64,000 nucleotides of DNA from the NCBI RefSeq assembly GCF_001422285.1, contig NZ_LMMO01000005.1, positions 67,875 through 131,874 of the forward strand, written 5' to 3'. This DNA comes from Frigoribacterium sp. Leaf263. Lineage in GTDB: Bacteria; Actinomycetota; Actinomycetes; Actinomycetales; Microbacteriaceae. The notes beneath the pieces were generated by a model. It ran no database searches and was not told the origin of the DNA. It saw only the letters and a program-made list of their open reading frames with translations. Positions 1-8,281 of the stretch are shown piece after piece. Made by a program: the position numbers and the translations under genes. Each line of letters begins with the position of its first letter. Positions within the stretch are counted from its first letter, which is position 1.

Positions 1-2378
1 GGGCGGACGACGAGGTGCACGTCACCGACGACCGCGTGCTGGTCGTCAACCAGCAGCCCACCGGAGCAGAGAGGGGGTGCGAGGCCGTAGCCGAGGTGCA
101 CGGCGATGTCGGCGTCCGGGGTGCCGGTGCCGGTGAAGGTGACGACGCTGCCGGCGGCGAAGGTGCTGTCGGCGGCCGGTGCGGTGACGACGATCGGGGC
201 GGTGGTGGCGGGGGTGATGGTCGGTCCGGTGTGTGCTCCGCCGATCTGTCGGCCGTCCTTCGACTGGGTCACGGTCGCCGTGTAGGGCGCGTTACCGAGC
301 CAGCGTGAGACGGTCCAGTCGCCGGCGGCGTTGGCTTCGCCGGTGACGGGGGCGAGGCCGTAGCCGAGGTGCACGGCGATGTCGGCGTCCGGGGTGCCGG
401 TGCCGGTGAAGGTGACGACGCTGCCGGCGGCGAAGGTGCTGCCGTCGACCGGTGCGGTGACCGTGACCGCGCGCTCGTCGGCCTCACCGCCTTCGGAGCC
501 GTCGCCGCCTTCGGGGCTGTCGGCGACCGTGAACGACCGGGCCGACACGACGGCGGGCACGCCCCGCCAGTACGGCGTCTCGGTGACCGTCATGTCGTGA
601 TCGCCGATGGTCAGGGGCGCCGTGAGGGGCACGCTCCAGCTGCCGTCCCCGAGCACGCTCGTCGTGAGCGGCGAGTCGTCGGCGGCGGCCGACGACTCGA
701 TCGAGATGGTCGAGCCCGGGATCCCCTGGCCGGCCACGGATGCGGTGTCGGGGGCGATGCTCTCGCCCTCGGCGGGCGAGGTGACCTCGAGGGGGAACGT
801 CTCGGCGGCCGTGTTCTGCTCTGTGGTCTCGAGGGCGATCGTGGTGGCCTCCGACGTCTCGGCGTTGCGGACGGTGATCAGGTCGATGTCCTGCCCGGCG
901 TAGTCGACCGGGACTCGGACGATGTACGCACCGTTCCAGGTGGCCTGCGTCGCACTCACGAACTCGCCGTCCACCTGGGCGATGACCGACGGCACGAAGT
1001 ACTCGTCGTCGAAGTACGACGTGGTGCCCTGGATGTAGAAGGAGTCGCCGAGGGGCTGCGTCACGCCGTGCACCTGCGGGGCCGCGAGCGGCGACCCGGC
1101 GGGAGCCTCACTCGGGGTGAGATCGATCTCGGTGGACGGGCCGTCGCCGTCGCGGGACACGCCCGTGATGGTCGCGGTACGCCCGGCCAGCGAGCCGTCG
1201 AGCACGAACGGGAACCGGCCGTGCTGCCCGCGGGTCAGCGTCTCGCTGTGGTCGCCCACGTCGATCCGGGCCTGACCGGCCCCGGTGACGATGGCACGGA
1301 CGGTCAGGCTGCCGTCGGCATCCTCGGTCACCGACGACAGGATCGGGGTCGCGGGGCCGCCGGTGTTCGAGGCGCCGGGATCGGGCGCGGTGTCGGCGAC
1401 GGAGAACGCCGCTCCCGCGGTCTGCTTCGGGGCCGTGGCCCAGGTCGGCGTCTCGGTGACAACGGTGTCGTAGCTCCCGGCAGGCAGGCTCGGCGACGTG
1501 CAGCTCCAGTCGCCCAGCGACGTGACGCGGGTCTCGCACAGCGTCGAGGAGGTGCGGTTCGTCTTCTCGTCGCGGGTCACGACGATCTGCGAGTTCGGGA
1601 TGCCCGTCCCGGCGAAGGTCGCCTCGGGGGCCACGAGCACGTCGCCCGCCGTGGGCGACTCGACCTCGAGCGGGTGGACGTCCGAGGCGGTGTTCGTCTC
1701 GGTGGGCACGAGCTCGACCCGGGTCGTCTCGCTCGCCTGGCCCCGGTAGTAGGCCGTGACGTCGATCATCTCGCCGGCGCGCGAGGCGGGCACCTTGAGC
1801 GAGAACGAGCCGTTCTCGGACGGGAAGTCCCACGACATGCCCGATCGGGCGGCCCATACCTCGGTCTTCGAGAACAGACCGGGCCGGTGCGCGACCGTGC
1901 CCTCGATCACGACGTGGTCGTCGTCGTACTGGCTGACGGCGTGGACGACGGGCGTCGCGGGCGGCTCGCCCTCGCCCTCGGCGTACTGGGGCTCGATGAC
2001 GAAGTCGACCTCGATCCGGCCCCCGGGGGCGTACGAGACCAGCGTGGCCGTCTTGCCCAGATCGGCGGCGTCGAGGAGCGTCGCGAAGCGGTCGTCCCAC
2101 ACGCTGGTGCCGTGGCTGGCGCCCCCGTGGACGCGGATGCCCGCCAGTGACGCGCCCGGGGCCAGGCCGGCGACCGTCAGCTGGTCGCCGCTGGTGTGCT
2201 CGATGAATGCGATGCGGGGCGTGGAGTCCGCCGCCGAGTCGGCGGCCGGCGACGCGGGGGAGGACGACTCGGTCGTGGTCGTGGCCACCCCGCCCGGCTC
2301 GGCGGCGACGGGCGAGGCCGTGCCCAGGGTGAGTGCGGCGAGGCCGGCGACGGCCAGCCCGGTGGTGATCTTCTTCAT
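1..2378 (-). CDS. Secreted Ig-like repeat protein (C-terminus cut by left edge)
   Basis: The reading frame starts at ATG 2378 behind a GAGAGAAG ribosome site and stays open to the left edge, giving about 792 residues. Residues 1-27 form a Sec signal peptide (MKK, hydrophobic core, AEP). An acidic Ser/Ala/Pro linker follows, then Ig-like beta modules of the type 'VTxPxxGxxFAAGSVVTFTGTGTPDADI'. The last two modules repeat with a 91-residue period: 81-166 matches 354-439 almost exactly at DNA level. The module resembles those of the giant proteins at 10-18 kb. Likely a cell-surface or secreted adhesin-like protein; no catalytic motif is visible. The 80 bases at the edge no longer match the repeat, so the C-terminus is unknown. 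Function is inferred from domain style only. Confidence 0.8.
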   Translation of the reverse strand, partial: MKKITTGLAVAGLAALTLGTASPVAAEPGGVATTTTESSSPASPAADSAADSTPRIAFIEHTSGDQLTVAGLAPGASLAGIRVHGGASHGTSVWDDRFATLLDAADLGKTATLVSYAPGGRIEVDFVIEPQYAEGEGEPPATPVVHAVSQYDDDHVVIEGTVAHRPGLFSKTEVWAARSGMSWDFPSENGSFSLKVPASRAGEMIDVTAYYRGQASETTRVELVPTETNTASDVHPLEVESPTAGDVLVAPEATFAGTGIPNSQIVVTRDEKTNRTSSTLCETRVTSLGDWSCTSPSLPAGSYDTVVTETPTWATAPKQTAGAAFSVADTAPDPGASNTGGPATPILSSVTEDADGSLTVRAIVTGAGQARIDVGDHSETLTRGQHGRFPFVLDGSLAGRTATITGVSRDGDGPSTEIDLTPSEAPAGSPLAAPQVHGVTQPLGDSFYIQGTTSYFDDEYFVPSVIAQVDGEFVSATQATWNGAYIVRVPVDYAGQDIDLITVRNAETSEATTIALETTEQNTAAETFPLEVTSPAEGESIAPDTASVAGQGIPGSTISIESSAAADDSPLTTSVLGDGSWSVPLTAPLTIGDHDMTVTETPYWRGVPAVVSARSFTVADSPEGGDGSEGGEADERAVTVTAPVDGSTFAAGSVVTFTGTGTPDADIAVHLGYGLAPVTGEANAAGDWTVSRWLGNAPYTATVTQSKDGRQIGGAHTGPTITPATTAPIVVTAPAADSTFAAGSVVTFTGTGTPDADIAVHLGYGLAPPLCSGGLLVDDQHAVVGDVHLVVR

Positions 2379-2429
2379 GTCTTCTCTCGGATGAGGTGCA
2401 GGGAAGACCGATCGGGACGGCCGACTCGT

Positions 2430-2437
2430 ATATTACA
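2430..2437 (-). promoter_or_regulatory. TGTAATAT extended -10 of the 2378 gene
   Basis: On the minus strand TGTAATAT lies about 51 nt before ATG 2378 in an AT-rich patch. There is no good -35. The same type of element precedes other surface genes in the window. Confidence 0.45.
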
Positions 2438-2465
2438 TTCGAGTGGCACCCACCGAGACCATGGC

Positions 2466-3833
2466 TCAGTCGATGGACCGCTGGACGCCCTTCACCGGGA
2501 GCATCAGCATCAGGCCGGCGAGCAGCACGAGCGCGATGCCGATGATGCCGTAGCGCGTGTCGTTCGTCGCCGTGACGAACAGCGTGAAGAGCCCCGGCGC
2601 GAGGAAGCTGACCGCCCGCCCCGTCGTCGCGTAGAGCCCGAAGATCTCGCCCTCGCGCCCGGGCGGCGTGACCCGGGCGAGGAACGACCGGCTCGCCGAC
2701 TGGATCGGCCCGACGAACAGGGCGAGCGCGAGCCCGAAGACCCAGAACAGGTTCGTCGAGGTGCCGATGGCGAGCACGGCGAAGGCGGCGACGACGAGGC
2801 CGACGAGCGATCCGACGATGATCGTCTTCGCCCCCAGCCGGTCGTCGAGCCAGCCCCCGACGAAGGTGCCGATGCCGGCGACGAGGTTCGCGCCGACCGC
2901 GAAGTAGATGACCATGCTCGGCGTGAAGCCGAACACCTGGGCCGCGATGATCGCCCCGAAGGTGAACACGGCGGCCAGGCCGTCGCGGAACACCGCGCTG
3001 GCCAGCAGGAACATCAGCACCTGCCGGTTCGTGCGCCACAGCTTCGCGATCGTGGAGCCGAGGAGGCGGTACGAACGCCACAGCCCTACCCGGGCGCGTG
3101 CGGCGGTGGCGGGCAGCTCGGGCACGGCGAGCAGCACCGGCACCGCGAACACGGCGAACCAGGCGGCGGAGACGACGATGGCCCAGCGGACGTCCCACGC
3201 GCCTCCCTCGGTCCCGGTCGGGACGGCCAGCAGGCCTCCTCGCCCCTCGACGCCGAAGCTCTGCAGGAAGGCCACGAGCAGCAGCAGGAGCAGCACGATG
3301 CCGCCGACGTAGCCGAGTCCCCAGCCGAAGCCCGACACCTTGCCGATGGTCTTCGGGGTCGACACCTGCACGAGCATGGCGTTGTAGCTGACGCTGGCGA
3401 ACTCGAAGAAGATGTTGCCGACGGCCAGCAGGGCGGCGCCGAACACGAGGTAGCCGGGCGCGGGGGCGACGAAGACCATGGCGGCCATCGCGAGCACCAC
3501 GAGGCCGGTGTTGATCGCGAGCCACAGCCTGCGGCGACCGGAGCCGTCGCTGCGCTGGCCGAGCACGGGCGCGAGCAGCGCGATGAGGAGCCCGGCGATC
3601 GTCAGGGCCGTCGAGATGACGGTCGCGTTGTCCGCCTTGGCCGCCACCAGCGCGTCTCCGCCCGCCGTGACGACGGCGGGGTCGACGAACGCGCCGCTCG
3701 CGAGATAGGTGCTGAAGACGAACGACGTGACGACCGCGTTGAACGCGGCCGAGCCCCAGTCCCACAGCGCCCACGAGACGACCCGTCGTCGCGGGATCGG
3801 GGTGGTGTCGGCGAGCGTCTGCGCTGCGGTCAT
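2466..3833 (-). CDS. MFS transporter, UMF1/Atg22-like
   Basis: About 455 residues with roughly twelve hydrophobic helices. The N-terminus 'RRRVVSWALWDWGSAAFNAVVTSFVFSTYL' is typical of UMF1-type major facilitator permeases (Atg22-like family), where W-x-D-W-x-x-S/A-A-F-N is a hallmark. It sits in the cytoplasmic membrane; the substrate is unknown. I chose ATG 3833 because TAGGTT ends 7 nt upstream, giving a leaderless start; a TTG at 3842 would add three residues. It is transcribed away from dnaK, and the 204-bp divergent gap holds two HAIR-like sites, so HspR could in principle affect it too. The product may be a drug or metabolite exporter, but nothing in the sequence decides this. Confidence 0.85.
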   Translation of the reverse strand: MTAAQTLADTTPIPRRRVVSWALWDWGSAAFNAVVTSFVFSTYLASGAFVDPAVVTAGGDALVAAKADNATVISTALTIAGLLIALLAPVLGQRSDGSGRRRLWLAINTGLVVLAMAAMVFVAPAPGYLVFGAALLAVGNIFFEFASVSYNAMLVQVSTPKTIGKVSGFGWGLGYVGGIVLLLLLLVAFLQSFGVEGRGGLLAVPTGTEGGAWDVRWAIVVSAAWFAVFAVPVLLAVPELPATAARARVGLWRSYRLLGSTIAKLWRTNRQVLMFLLASAVFRDGLAAVFTFGAIIAAQVFGFTPSMVIYFAVGANLVAGIGTFVGGWLDDRLGAKTIIVGSLVGLVVAAFAVLAIGTSTNLFWVFGLALALFVGPIQSASRSFLARVTPPGREGEIFGLYATTGRAVSFLAPGLFTLFVTATNDTRYGIIGIALVLLAGLMLMLPVKGVQRSID

Positions 3834-3840
3834 GGGGGTC

Positions 3841-3846
3841 AACCTA
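3841..3846 (-). promoter_or_regulatory. Leaderless -10 (TAGGTT) of MFS gene
   Basis: TAGGTT on the minus strand is followed by 7 nt and ATG 3833. There is no ribosome-binding site, as expected for a leaderless transcript. Confidence 0.4.
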
Positions 3847-3904
3847 GTGGCCGGGGGTGTCCTGCTCGACCCGCGCCTCCTGAGGGGTCGACCCCAGTTC
3901 GAGA

Positions 3905-3925
3905 CTTGAGTCTTTCTGGCTCAAC
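3905..3925. promoter_or_regulatory. HAIR-like HspR operator 1 (dnaK)
   Basis: CTTGAGT, 7 nt, GCTCAAC: an imperfect match to the HspR inverted repeat CTTGAGT-N7-ACTCAAG. It lies upstream of the putative dnaK -35 box. Confidence 0.75.
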
Positions 3926-3940
3926 TTTCAGGTTCACAGC

Positions 3941-3968
3941 TTGACCTCGGCGACGTCGTGAGTAAAGT
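3941..3968 (+). promoter_or_regulatory. Putative dnaK promoter (TTGACC-N16-TAAAGT)
   Basis: TTGACC at 3941-3946 and TAAAGT at 3963-3968 are spaced by 16 nt. The -10 overlaps the left arm of HAIR site 2, so bound HspR would block RNA polymerase. Inferred by pattern. Confidence 0.55.
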
Positions 3969-3987
3969 TGAGCCTGGCCGACTCAAG
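3967..3987. promoter_or_regulatory. HAIR HspR operator 2 (dnaK)
   Basis: GTTGAGC, 7 nt, ACTCAAG, close to the HAIR consensus and overlapping the -10/+1 region of dnaK. With the site at 3905 it makes a double operator 62 bp apart, about six helical turns. Confidence 0.85.
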
Positions 3988-4037
3988 GCCGGCCCCACGA
4001 CTTTCCGCAACAGCGCACCACGAAGGAGAAACAGCAC

Positions 4038-5918
4038 ATGGCACGTGCAGTAGGAATCGACCTCGGAACCACCAACTCGGTCGTCAGCGTCCTCGAGGGC
4101 GGCGAGCCCACCGTCATCGCGAACGCCGAGGGCCTCCGCACCACCCCCTCGGTGGTCGCCTTCACGAAGGACGGCGAGGTGCTGGTCGGCGAGACCGCCA
4201 AGCGCCAGGCCGTCACCAACGTCGACCGCACCATCGCGTCGGTCAAGCGTCACGTCGGCACCGACTGGAAGGTCGAGATCGACGACAAGAAGTACACCCC
4301 TCAGGAGATCAGCGCGCGCATCCTCGCGAAGCTGAAGCGCGACGCCGAGCAGTACCTCGGCGAAGAGGTCACCGACGCGGTCGTGACCGTGCCCGCGTAC
4401 TTCAACGACTCCGAGCGTCAGGCCACGAAGGAGGCCGGCGAGATCGCCGGTCTGAACGTGCTCCGCATCATCAACGAGCCCACCGCCGCGGCCCTCGCCT
4501 ACGGCCTCGACAAGGGCAAGGAGGACGAGCTCATCCTGGTCTTCGACCTCGGTGGCGGCACCTTCGACGTCTCGCTGCTCGAAGTGGGCAAAGACGACGA
4601 CTTCTCGACGATCCAGGTGCGCAGCACCTCGGGCGACAACCGCCTCGGCGGCGACGACTGGGACAACCGCATCGTCGAGCACCTGATCAAGAAGTTCAAG
4701 GACAACAACGGCGTCGACCTCTCGACCGACAAGATCGCGAAGCAGCGCCTCAAGGAGGCCGCCGAGCAGGCCAAGAAGGAGCTGTCGTCGAGCACCTCGA
4801 CCAGCATCCAGCTGCCCTACCTCACGCTGACGGCCGACGGCCCGCTCAACCTCGACGAGACGATCTCGCGCTCGCAGTTCGAGCAGTGGACGAGCGACCT
4901 GCTCGACCGCACCAAGAAGCCCTTCAACGACGTGATCCAAGAGGCCGGCGTCAAGGTCGGCGACATCTCGCACGTCGTGCTCGTCGGCGGATCGACCCGC
5001 ATGCCCGCGGTCACCGAGGTCGTCAAGCAGCTGACCGGCGGTCGCGAGCCCAACAAGGGCGTCAACCCGGACGAGGTCGTCGCCGTCGGCGCCGCCCTCC
5101 AGGCCGGCGTGCTGAAGGGCGAGCGCAAGGACGTCCTGCTGATCGACGTCACCCCCCTGAGCCTCGGCATCGAGACCAAGGGCGGTGCGATGACCAAGCT
5201 CATCGAGCGCAACACGGCCATCCCGACCAAGCGCAGCGAGACCTTCACGACGGCCGACGACAACCAGCCGTCCGTCGCGATCCAGGTGTTCCAGGGCGAG
5301 CGCGAGTTCACCCGCGACAACAAGAACCTCGGCACCTTCGAGCTGACCGGCATCGCCCCCGCCCCGCGCGGCGTGCCCCAGATCGAGGTCACGTTCGACA
5401 TCGACGCCAACGGCATCGTGCACGTGTCGGCGAAAGACAAGGGCACCGGCACCGAGCAGTCGATGGTCATCTCCGGCGGCTCGTCGCTGTCGAAGGACGA
5501 CATCGAGCGCATGGTCCGCGAGGCGGAGGAGCACGCCGCCGAAGACAAGGCGCGTCGCGAGGCCAACGAGACCCGCAACAACGCCGAGCAGCTCGTCTAC
5601 TCGATCGAGAAGCTGATCAAGGACAACGACGACAAGCTGCCCGAGGACGTCAAGTCCGAGGTCCAGGGCGACGTCGACGCGCTGAAGTCGGCCCTCGCCG
5701 GTGACGACGAGTCCGCGATCAAGCCCGCCTTCGACAAGCTCAACGAGAGCCAGTCGAAGCTCGGCCAGGCCATCTACTCGCAGGGTCAGGCCGACCAGGC
5801 CGGCGCCGCGGGTGCGGCCGGCGCCGACGGTGCGGCGACCGACGCCCCGGCCGACGGCGACGACGAGGACATCGTCGACGCCGAGGTCGTGGACGACGAC
5901 GACAACGACAAGAAGTAG
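4038..5918 (+). CDS. dnaK: Hsp70 chaperone DnaK
   Basis: A 626-residue cytoplasmic Hsp70. The ATPase domain opens with [22 protein letters not shown] and carries the phosphate loop '[15 protein letters not shown]' and the adenosine motif '[13 protein letters not shown]'. The substrate-binding domain begins near '[14 protein letters not shown]', and the tail ends in the acidic '[17 protein letters not shown]' lid region. Length is normal for actinobacteria. ATG 4038 is preceded by AAGGAG. It is first in a dnaK-grpE-dnaJ-hspR cluster, with grpE only 8 nt downstream, and is governed by two HAIR sites. It refolds stress-damaged proteins with GrpE and DnaJ and, in this group, serves as co-repressor of HspR (known for Streptomyces). 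Identification is secure. Confidence 0.99.
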   Translation: MARAVGIDLGTTNSVVSVLEGGEPTVIANAEGLRTTPSVVAFTKDGEVLVGETAKRQAVTNVDRTIASVKRHVGTDWKVEIDDKKYTPQEISARILAKLKRDAEQYLGEEVTDAVVTVPAYFNDSERQATKEAGEIAGLNVLRIINEPTAAALAYGLDKGKEDELILVFDLGGGTFDVSLLEVGKDDDFSTIQVRSTSGDNRLGGDDWDNRIVEHLIKKFKDNNGVDLSTDKIAKQRLKEAAEQAKKELSSSTSTSIQLPYLTLTADGPLNLDETISRSQFEQWTSDLLDRTKKPFNDVIQEAGVKVGDISHVVLVGGSTRMPAVTEVVKQLTGGREPNKGVNPDEVVAVGAALQAGVLKGERKDVLLIDVTPLSLGIETKGGAMTKLIERNTAIPTKRSETFTTADDNQPSVAIQVFQGEREFTRDNKNLGTFELTGIAPAPRGVPQIEVTFDIDANGIVHVSAKDKGTGTEQSMVISGGSSLSKDDIERMVREAEEHAAEDKARREANETRNNAEQLVYSIEKLIKDNDDKLPEDVKSEVQGDVDALKSALAGDDESAIKPAFDKLNESQSKLGQAIYSQGQADQAGAAGAAGADGAATDAPADGDDEDIVDAEVVDDDDNDKK

Positions 5919-5926
5919 AGGTCCGC

Positions 5927-6625
5927 ATGACTGACGAGCAGAACCGTCCCGAGAACGACGATCAGCCCGAGCCGGTCGTGCGCGACAAGCGTCGCCTCGA
6001 CCCCGAGACCGGCGAGGTCCGGTCCGAGTCGAGCGCCGACGTGCCGTCGGAGGACGGCGGCACCGCGGCGGTCGACGGGGTCGACGACCTCCCGTCCGCC
6101 GAGGCGCCCGACGTCGAGGTCCCGAGCGACGCCGAGGCGCCCGCAGGCGCCGCCGAGGCGGCGGCCGAGATGAGCGCCGAAGACGAGGCGATCCTCGACG
6201 AGGCGAGCCGCGATCTCGTCGCCGACATGCGACAGGACATGCTGCGCGCTCAGGCCGAGCTGGTGAACTTCCGACGTCGCGTCGAGCGCGACCGCGAGGC
6301 GAACCGCGAGGCCGTCGTCGCCGAGGTCGTCCGGTCGCTCCTCCCCGCGCTCGACGACCTCGTCCGCGCCGAGCAGCACGGCGACCTCGCCGAGGGCCCG
6401 ATGACCGTCATCGCGCAGAAGATCCGCGGGGGTCTCGACAAGTTCGGGCTCGTGCAGATCGGCGCGAAGGGCGACGTCTTCGACCCGACCATGCACGACG
6501 CCCTCGTGCAGTTGCCGAGCCCCGACGTGACCGTGAACACGGTCGCCGACGTGATCGAGCCCGGCTACAAGATCGGCGACCGGGTCATCCGGGCCGCCAA
6601 GGTCGCGGTGCACGCACCGCAGTAG
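5927..6625 (+). CDS. grpE: Nucleotide exchange factor GrpE
   Basis: A 232-residue protein with a long acidic, disordered N-terminus (about residues 1-85), a coiled-coil stretch ('ADMRQDMLRAQAELVNFRRRVERDREANRE') and the C-terminal beta domain with 'GDVFDPTMHDALVQL' and 'VIRAAKVAVH'. It releases ADP from DnaK. It starts 8 nt after dnaK, so the two are cotranscribed. A very strong hairpin follows at 6653-6685, before dnaJ. Identification is firm. Confidence 0.97.
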   Translation: MTDEQNRPENDDQPEPVVRDKRRLDPETGEVRSESSADVPSEDGGTAAVDGVDDLPSAEAPDVEVPSDAEAPAGAAEAAAEMSAEDEAILDEASRDLVADMRQDMLRAQAELVNFRRRVERDREANREAVVAEVVRSLLPALDDLVRAEQHGDLAEGPMTVIAQKIRGGLDKFGLVQIGAKGDVFDPTMHDALVQLPSPDVTVNTVADVIEPGYKIGDRVIRAAKVAVHAPQ

Positions 6626-6652
6626 AACCACCCCGCGACGCGAGTCGCGACC

Positions 6653-6685
6653 GGCGGTGGGCGCCTCGAGGAGGCGCCCACCGCC
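6653..6685. terminator. Strong hairpin between grpE and dnaJ
   Basis: A perfect 15-bp GC stem (GGCGGTGGGCGCCTC with GAGGCGCCCACCGCC) around a 3-nt loop, with no following T run. It may attenuate read-through into dnaJ or mark an mRNA processing point. It includes a 10-of-11 match to the dispersed GAGGAGGCGCG motif. Confidence 0.6.
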
Positions 6686-6745
6686 TCCCCCATTCTCCCC
6701 GGCCCCCGTCGACGGGTGGCCTGAATTCATGGAAGGAGGTGCCGC

Positions 6746-7753
6746 ATGGCGAGTCAGGACTGGTTCGACAAGGACTTCTACGCCGTCCTCGGTGTCTCCA
6801 AAGACGTCACCCCCGCCGAGTTGAAGAAGGTGTACCGCAAGCTCGCTCGCAAGTACCACCCCGACTCCAACCCGGGCGACGCAGCCAGCGAGGCGAAGTT
6901 CAAGGAGGTCAGCGAGGCGCACTCGGTGCTCTCCGATCCCGAGCTGCGCAAAGAGTACGACCAGGTGCGGGCCATGGGCGGCGGTGCGCGCTTCACCGCG
7001 GGCAGCGGCGGCCCCGGAGGCGGTGGCGGCGGCTTCGAGGACGTCTTCGGCAACATGTTCGGTCAGGGCGGCGGTCAGCGCACGCAGTACCGGCAGTCCG
7101 GCGGTGGCGGCGGCTTCGACGACATCTTCAGCGGCATGTTCGGCGGTGGCGGCGGCGGCTTCGGTCAGACCAGCGGCGGCTACCGGGGCTTCGGCGGTCC
7201 GCAGAAGGGCCGCGACATGACGGCCACGACGACGCTCGACTTCCAGACCGCCATCGTCGGCGAGACCATCTCGCTGCAGGCGTCGAACGGCAAGCCGATG
7301 AAGGTCCGGATCCCCGCGGGGGTGCACGACGGGCAGAAGATCCGTCTGCGCGGCCGCGGCGAGCCGAGCCCCGACGGCGGCGAGGCGGGCGACCTCGTGC
7401 TCACGATCGCCGTCCGCAAGCACCCGGTGTTCGAGCTCGACGGGCCGAACCTCCGCGTCGACGTGCCCGTCACGTTCGCCGAGGCCGCTCTCGGTGCCAC
7501 GATCGAGGTGCCCACCCTCGGTGGCGAGCCCGTCCGACTCCGCGTCGCGCCCGGGACGCCGAGCGGTCGCGTGCTGCGCGTCAAGGGTCGCGGCGTGCCG
7601 ACCAAGGCGGGCACGGGCGATCTGCTCGCGACCGTCCAGGTGGCCGTCCCGGCGCACTTGAACGACAAGGCCCGTGAGGCCGTCGAGGCGCTCGCGGCGG
7701 CGCTGCCGTCCGAGAACCCGCGCGACGACCTGATCGCCAGAGCCCGGGCCTGA
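6746..7753 (+). CDS. dnaJ: DnaJ-type J-domain co-chaperone without zinc finger
   Basis: 335 residues. The J domain (about 8-75) has the HPD triad at 38-40. A long Gly-rich/Phe linker with two similar stretches follows (about 80-155: 'GGGGGFEDVFGNMFGQGGG', then 'GGGGGFDDIFSGMFGGGGG'), then the C-terminal substrate-binding beta domains ('GRDMTATTTLDFQTAIVGE', 'RIPAGVHDGQKIRLRGRGEP'). No CxxCxGxG zinc-finger repeats are present, so it is a type II (CbpA-like) J protein rather than a classical DnaJ. GGAGGTG precedes ATG 6746. It stimulates DnaK ATPase and delivers clients. It is followed 55 nt later by hspR. Confidence 0.95.
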   Translation: MASQDWFDKDFYAVLGVSKDVTPAELKKVYRKLARKYHPDSNPGDAASEAKFKEVSEAHSVLSDPELRKEYDQVRAMGGGARFTAGSGGPGGGGGGFEDVFGNMFGQGGGQRTQYRQSGGGGGFDDIFSGMFGGGGGGFGQTSGGYRGFGGPQKGRDMTATTTLDFQTAIVGETISLQASNGKPMKVRIPAGVHDGQKIRLRGRGEPSPDGGEAGDLVLTIAVRKHPVFELDGPNLRVDVPVTFAEAALGATIEVPTLGGEPVRLRVAPGTPSGRVLRVKGRGVPTKAGTGDLLATVQVAVPAHLNDKAREAVEALAAALPSENPRDDLIARARA

Positions 7754-7808
7754 CCGCCCGGCCCCATCCGACCGACCCACGATCCCGCTCGACGAACCGG
7801 AGGTGACG

Positions 7809-8252
7809 ATGAACGACCCGACGGATCCCGCGACGAGCTGGCCCCTGGACGAGACGTCGCCGATCTTCGCGATCGCCACGGCCGCCGAGCTGGCCGGCAT
7901 GCACGCGCAGACGCTGCGGCAGTACGACCGGCTCGGGCTGGTCGTGCCGCAGCGCACGGCGGGCAAGTCGCGTCGGTACTCGATGCGCGACGTCGTGCAG
8001 CTCCGCGAGATCGCGCGGCTCGGCGGCGAGGGCGTCTCGCTCGAGGGCATCCGTCGCATCCTCGAACTCGAGAACCAGGTGACGGCGCTCAACTCGCGGG
8101 TGCGCGAGCTCGAGCGGGCCCTGGCCGACGAGCTCGTCAACCGCCCCGGCAGCCGGGTGTTCGCCGCCGGCGAGAGCGGCGTCGTCCCGCTGCGCCACGG
8201 CACCCGGCCGGCCCGGCAGACCTCGCTCGTCGTCTGGCGCCCGCTGCGCTGA
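7809..8252 (+). CDS. hspR: HspR, MerR-family heat-shock repressor
   Basis: 147 residues. The winged-helix MerR domain reads 'FAIATAAELAGMHAQTLRQYDRLGLVVPQRTAGKSRRYSMRDVVQLREI' and is followed by a coiled-coil dimer helix ('LELENQVTALNSRVRELERAL'). The C-terminus, rich in R/P/V, resembles the HspR tail. GGAGG at 7799-7803 fits ATG 7809; a GTG at 7803 overlaps the ribosome site and is unlikely. HspR binds HAIR repeats, and three lie in this window (two before dnaK, one before clpB), so this gene autoregulates its operon and probably clpB, with DnaK as co-repressor (known from Streptomyces). Confidence 0.96.
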   Translation: MNDPTDPATSWPLDETSPIFAIATAAELAGMHAQTLRQYDRLGLVVPQRTAGKSRRYSMRDVVQLREIARLGGEGVSLEGIRRILELENQVTALNSRVRELERALADELVNRPGSRVFAAGESGVVPLRHGTRPARQTSLVVWRPLR

Positions 8253-8269
8253 GACCGCCCCGACACCGG

Positions 8270-8275
8270 TACCGT
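8270..8275 (+). promoter_or_regulatory. Leaderless -10 (TACCGT)
   Basis: TACCGT lies 6 nt before GTG 8282, suggesting the methyltransferase gene has its own leaderless promoter separate from the hsp operon. Confidence 0.4.
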
Positions 8276-8281
8276 GGCGGG

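Noticed and set aside
369-2150. 593-codon plus-strand open frame
   Set aside because: Composition is Arg/Gly/Asp-rich and it lies opposite a coherent minus-strand protein with signal peptide and repeats; it is a GC-rich shadow.
1108-3774. 888-codon minus-strand frame across two genes
   Set aside because: Arg/Pro/His-rich, no domains; it is out of frame with the MFS permease and the repeat protein.
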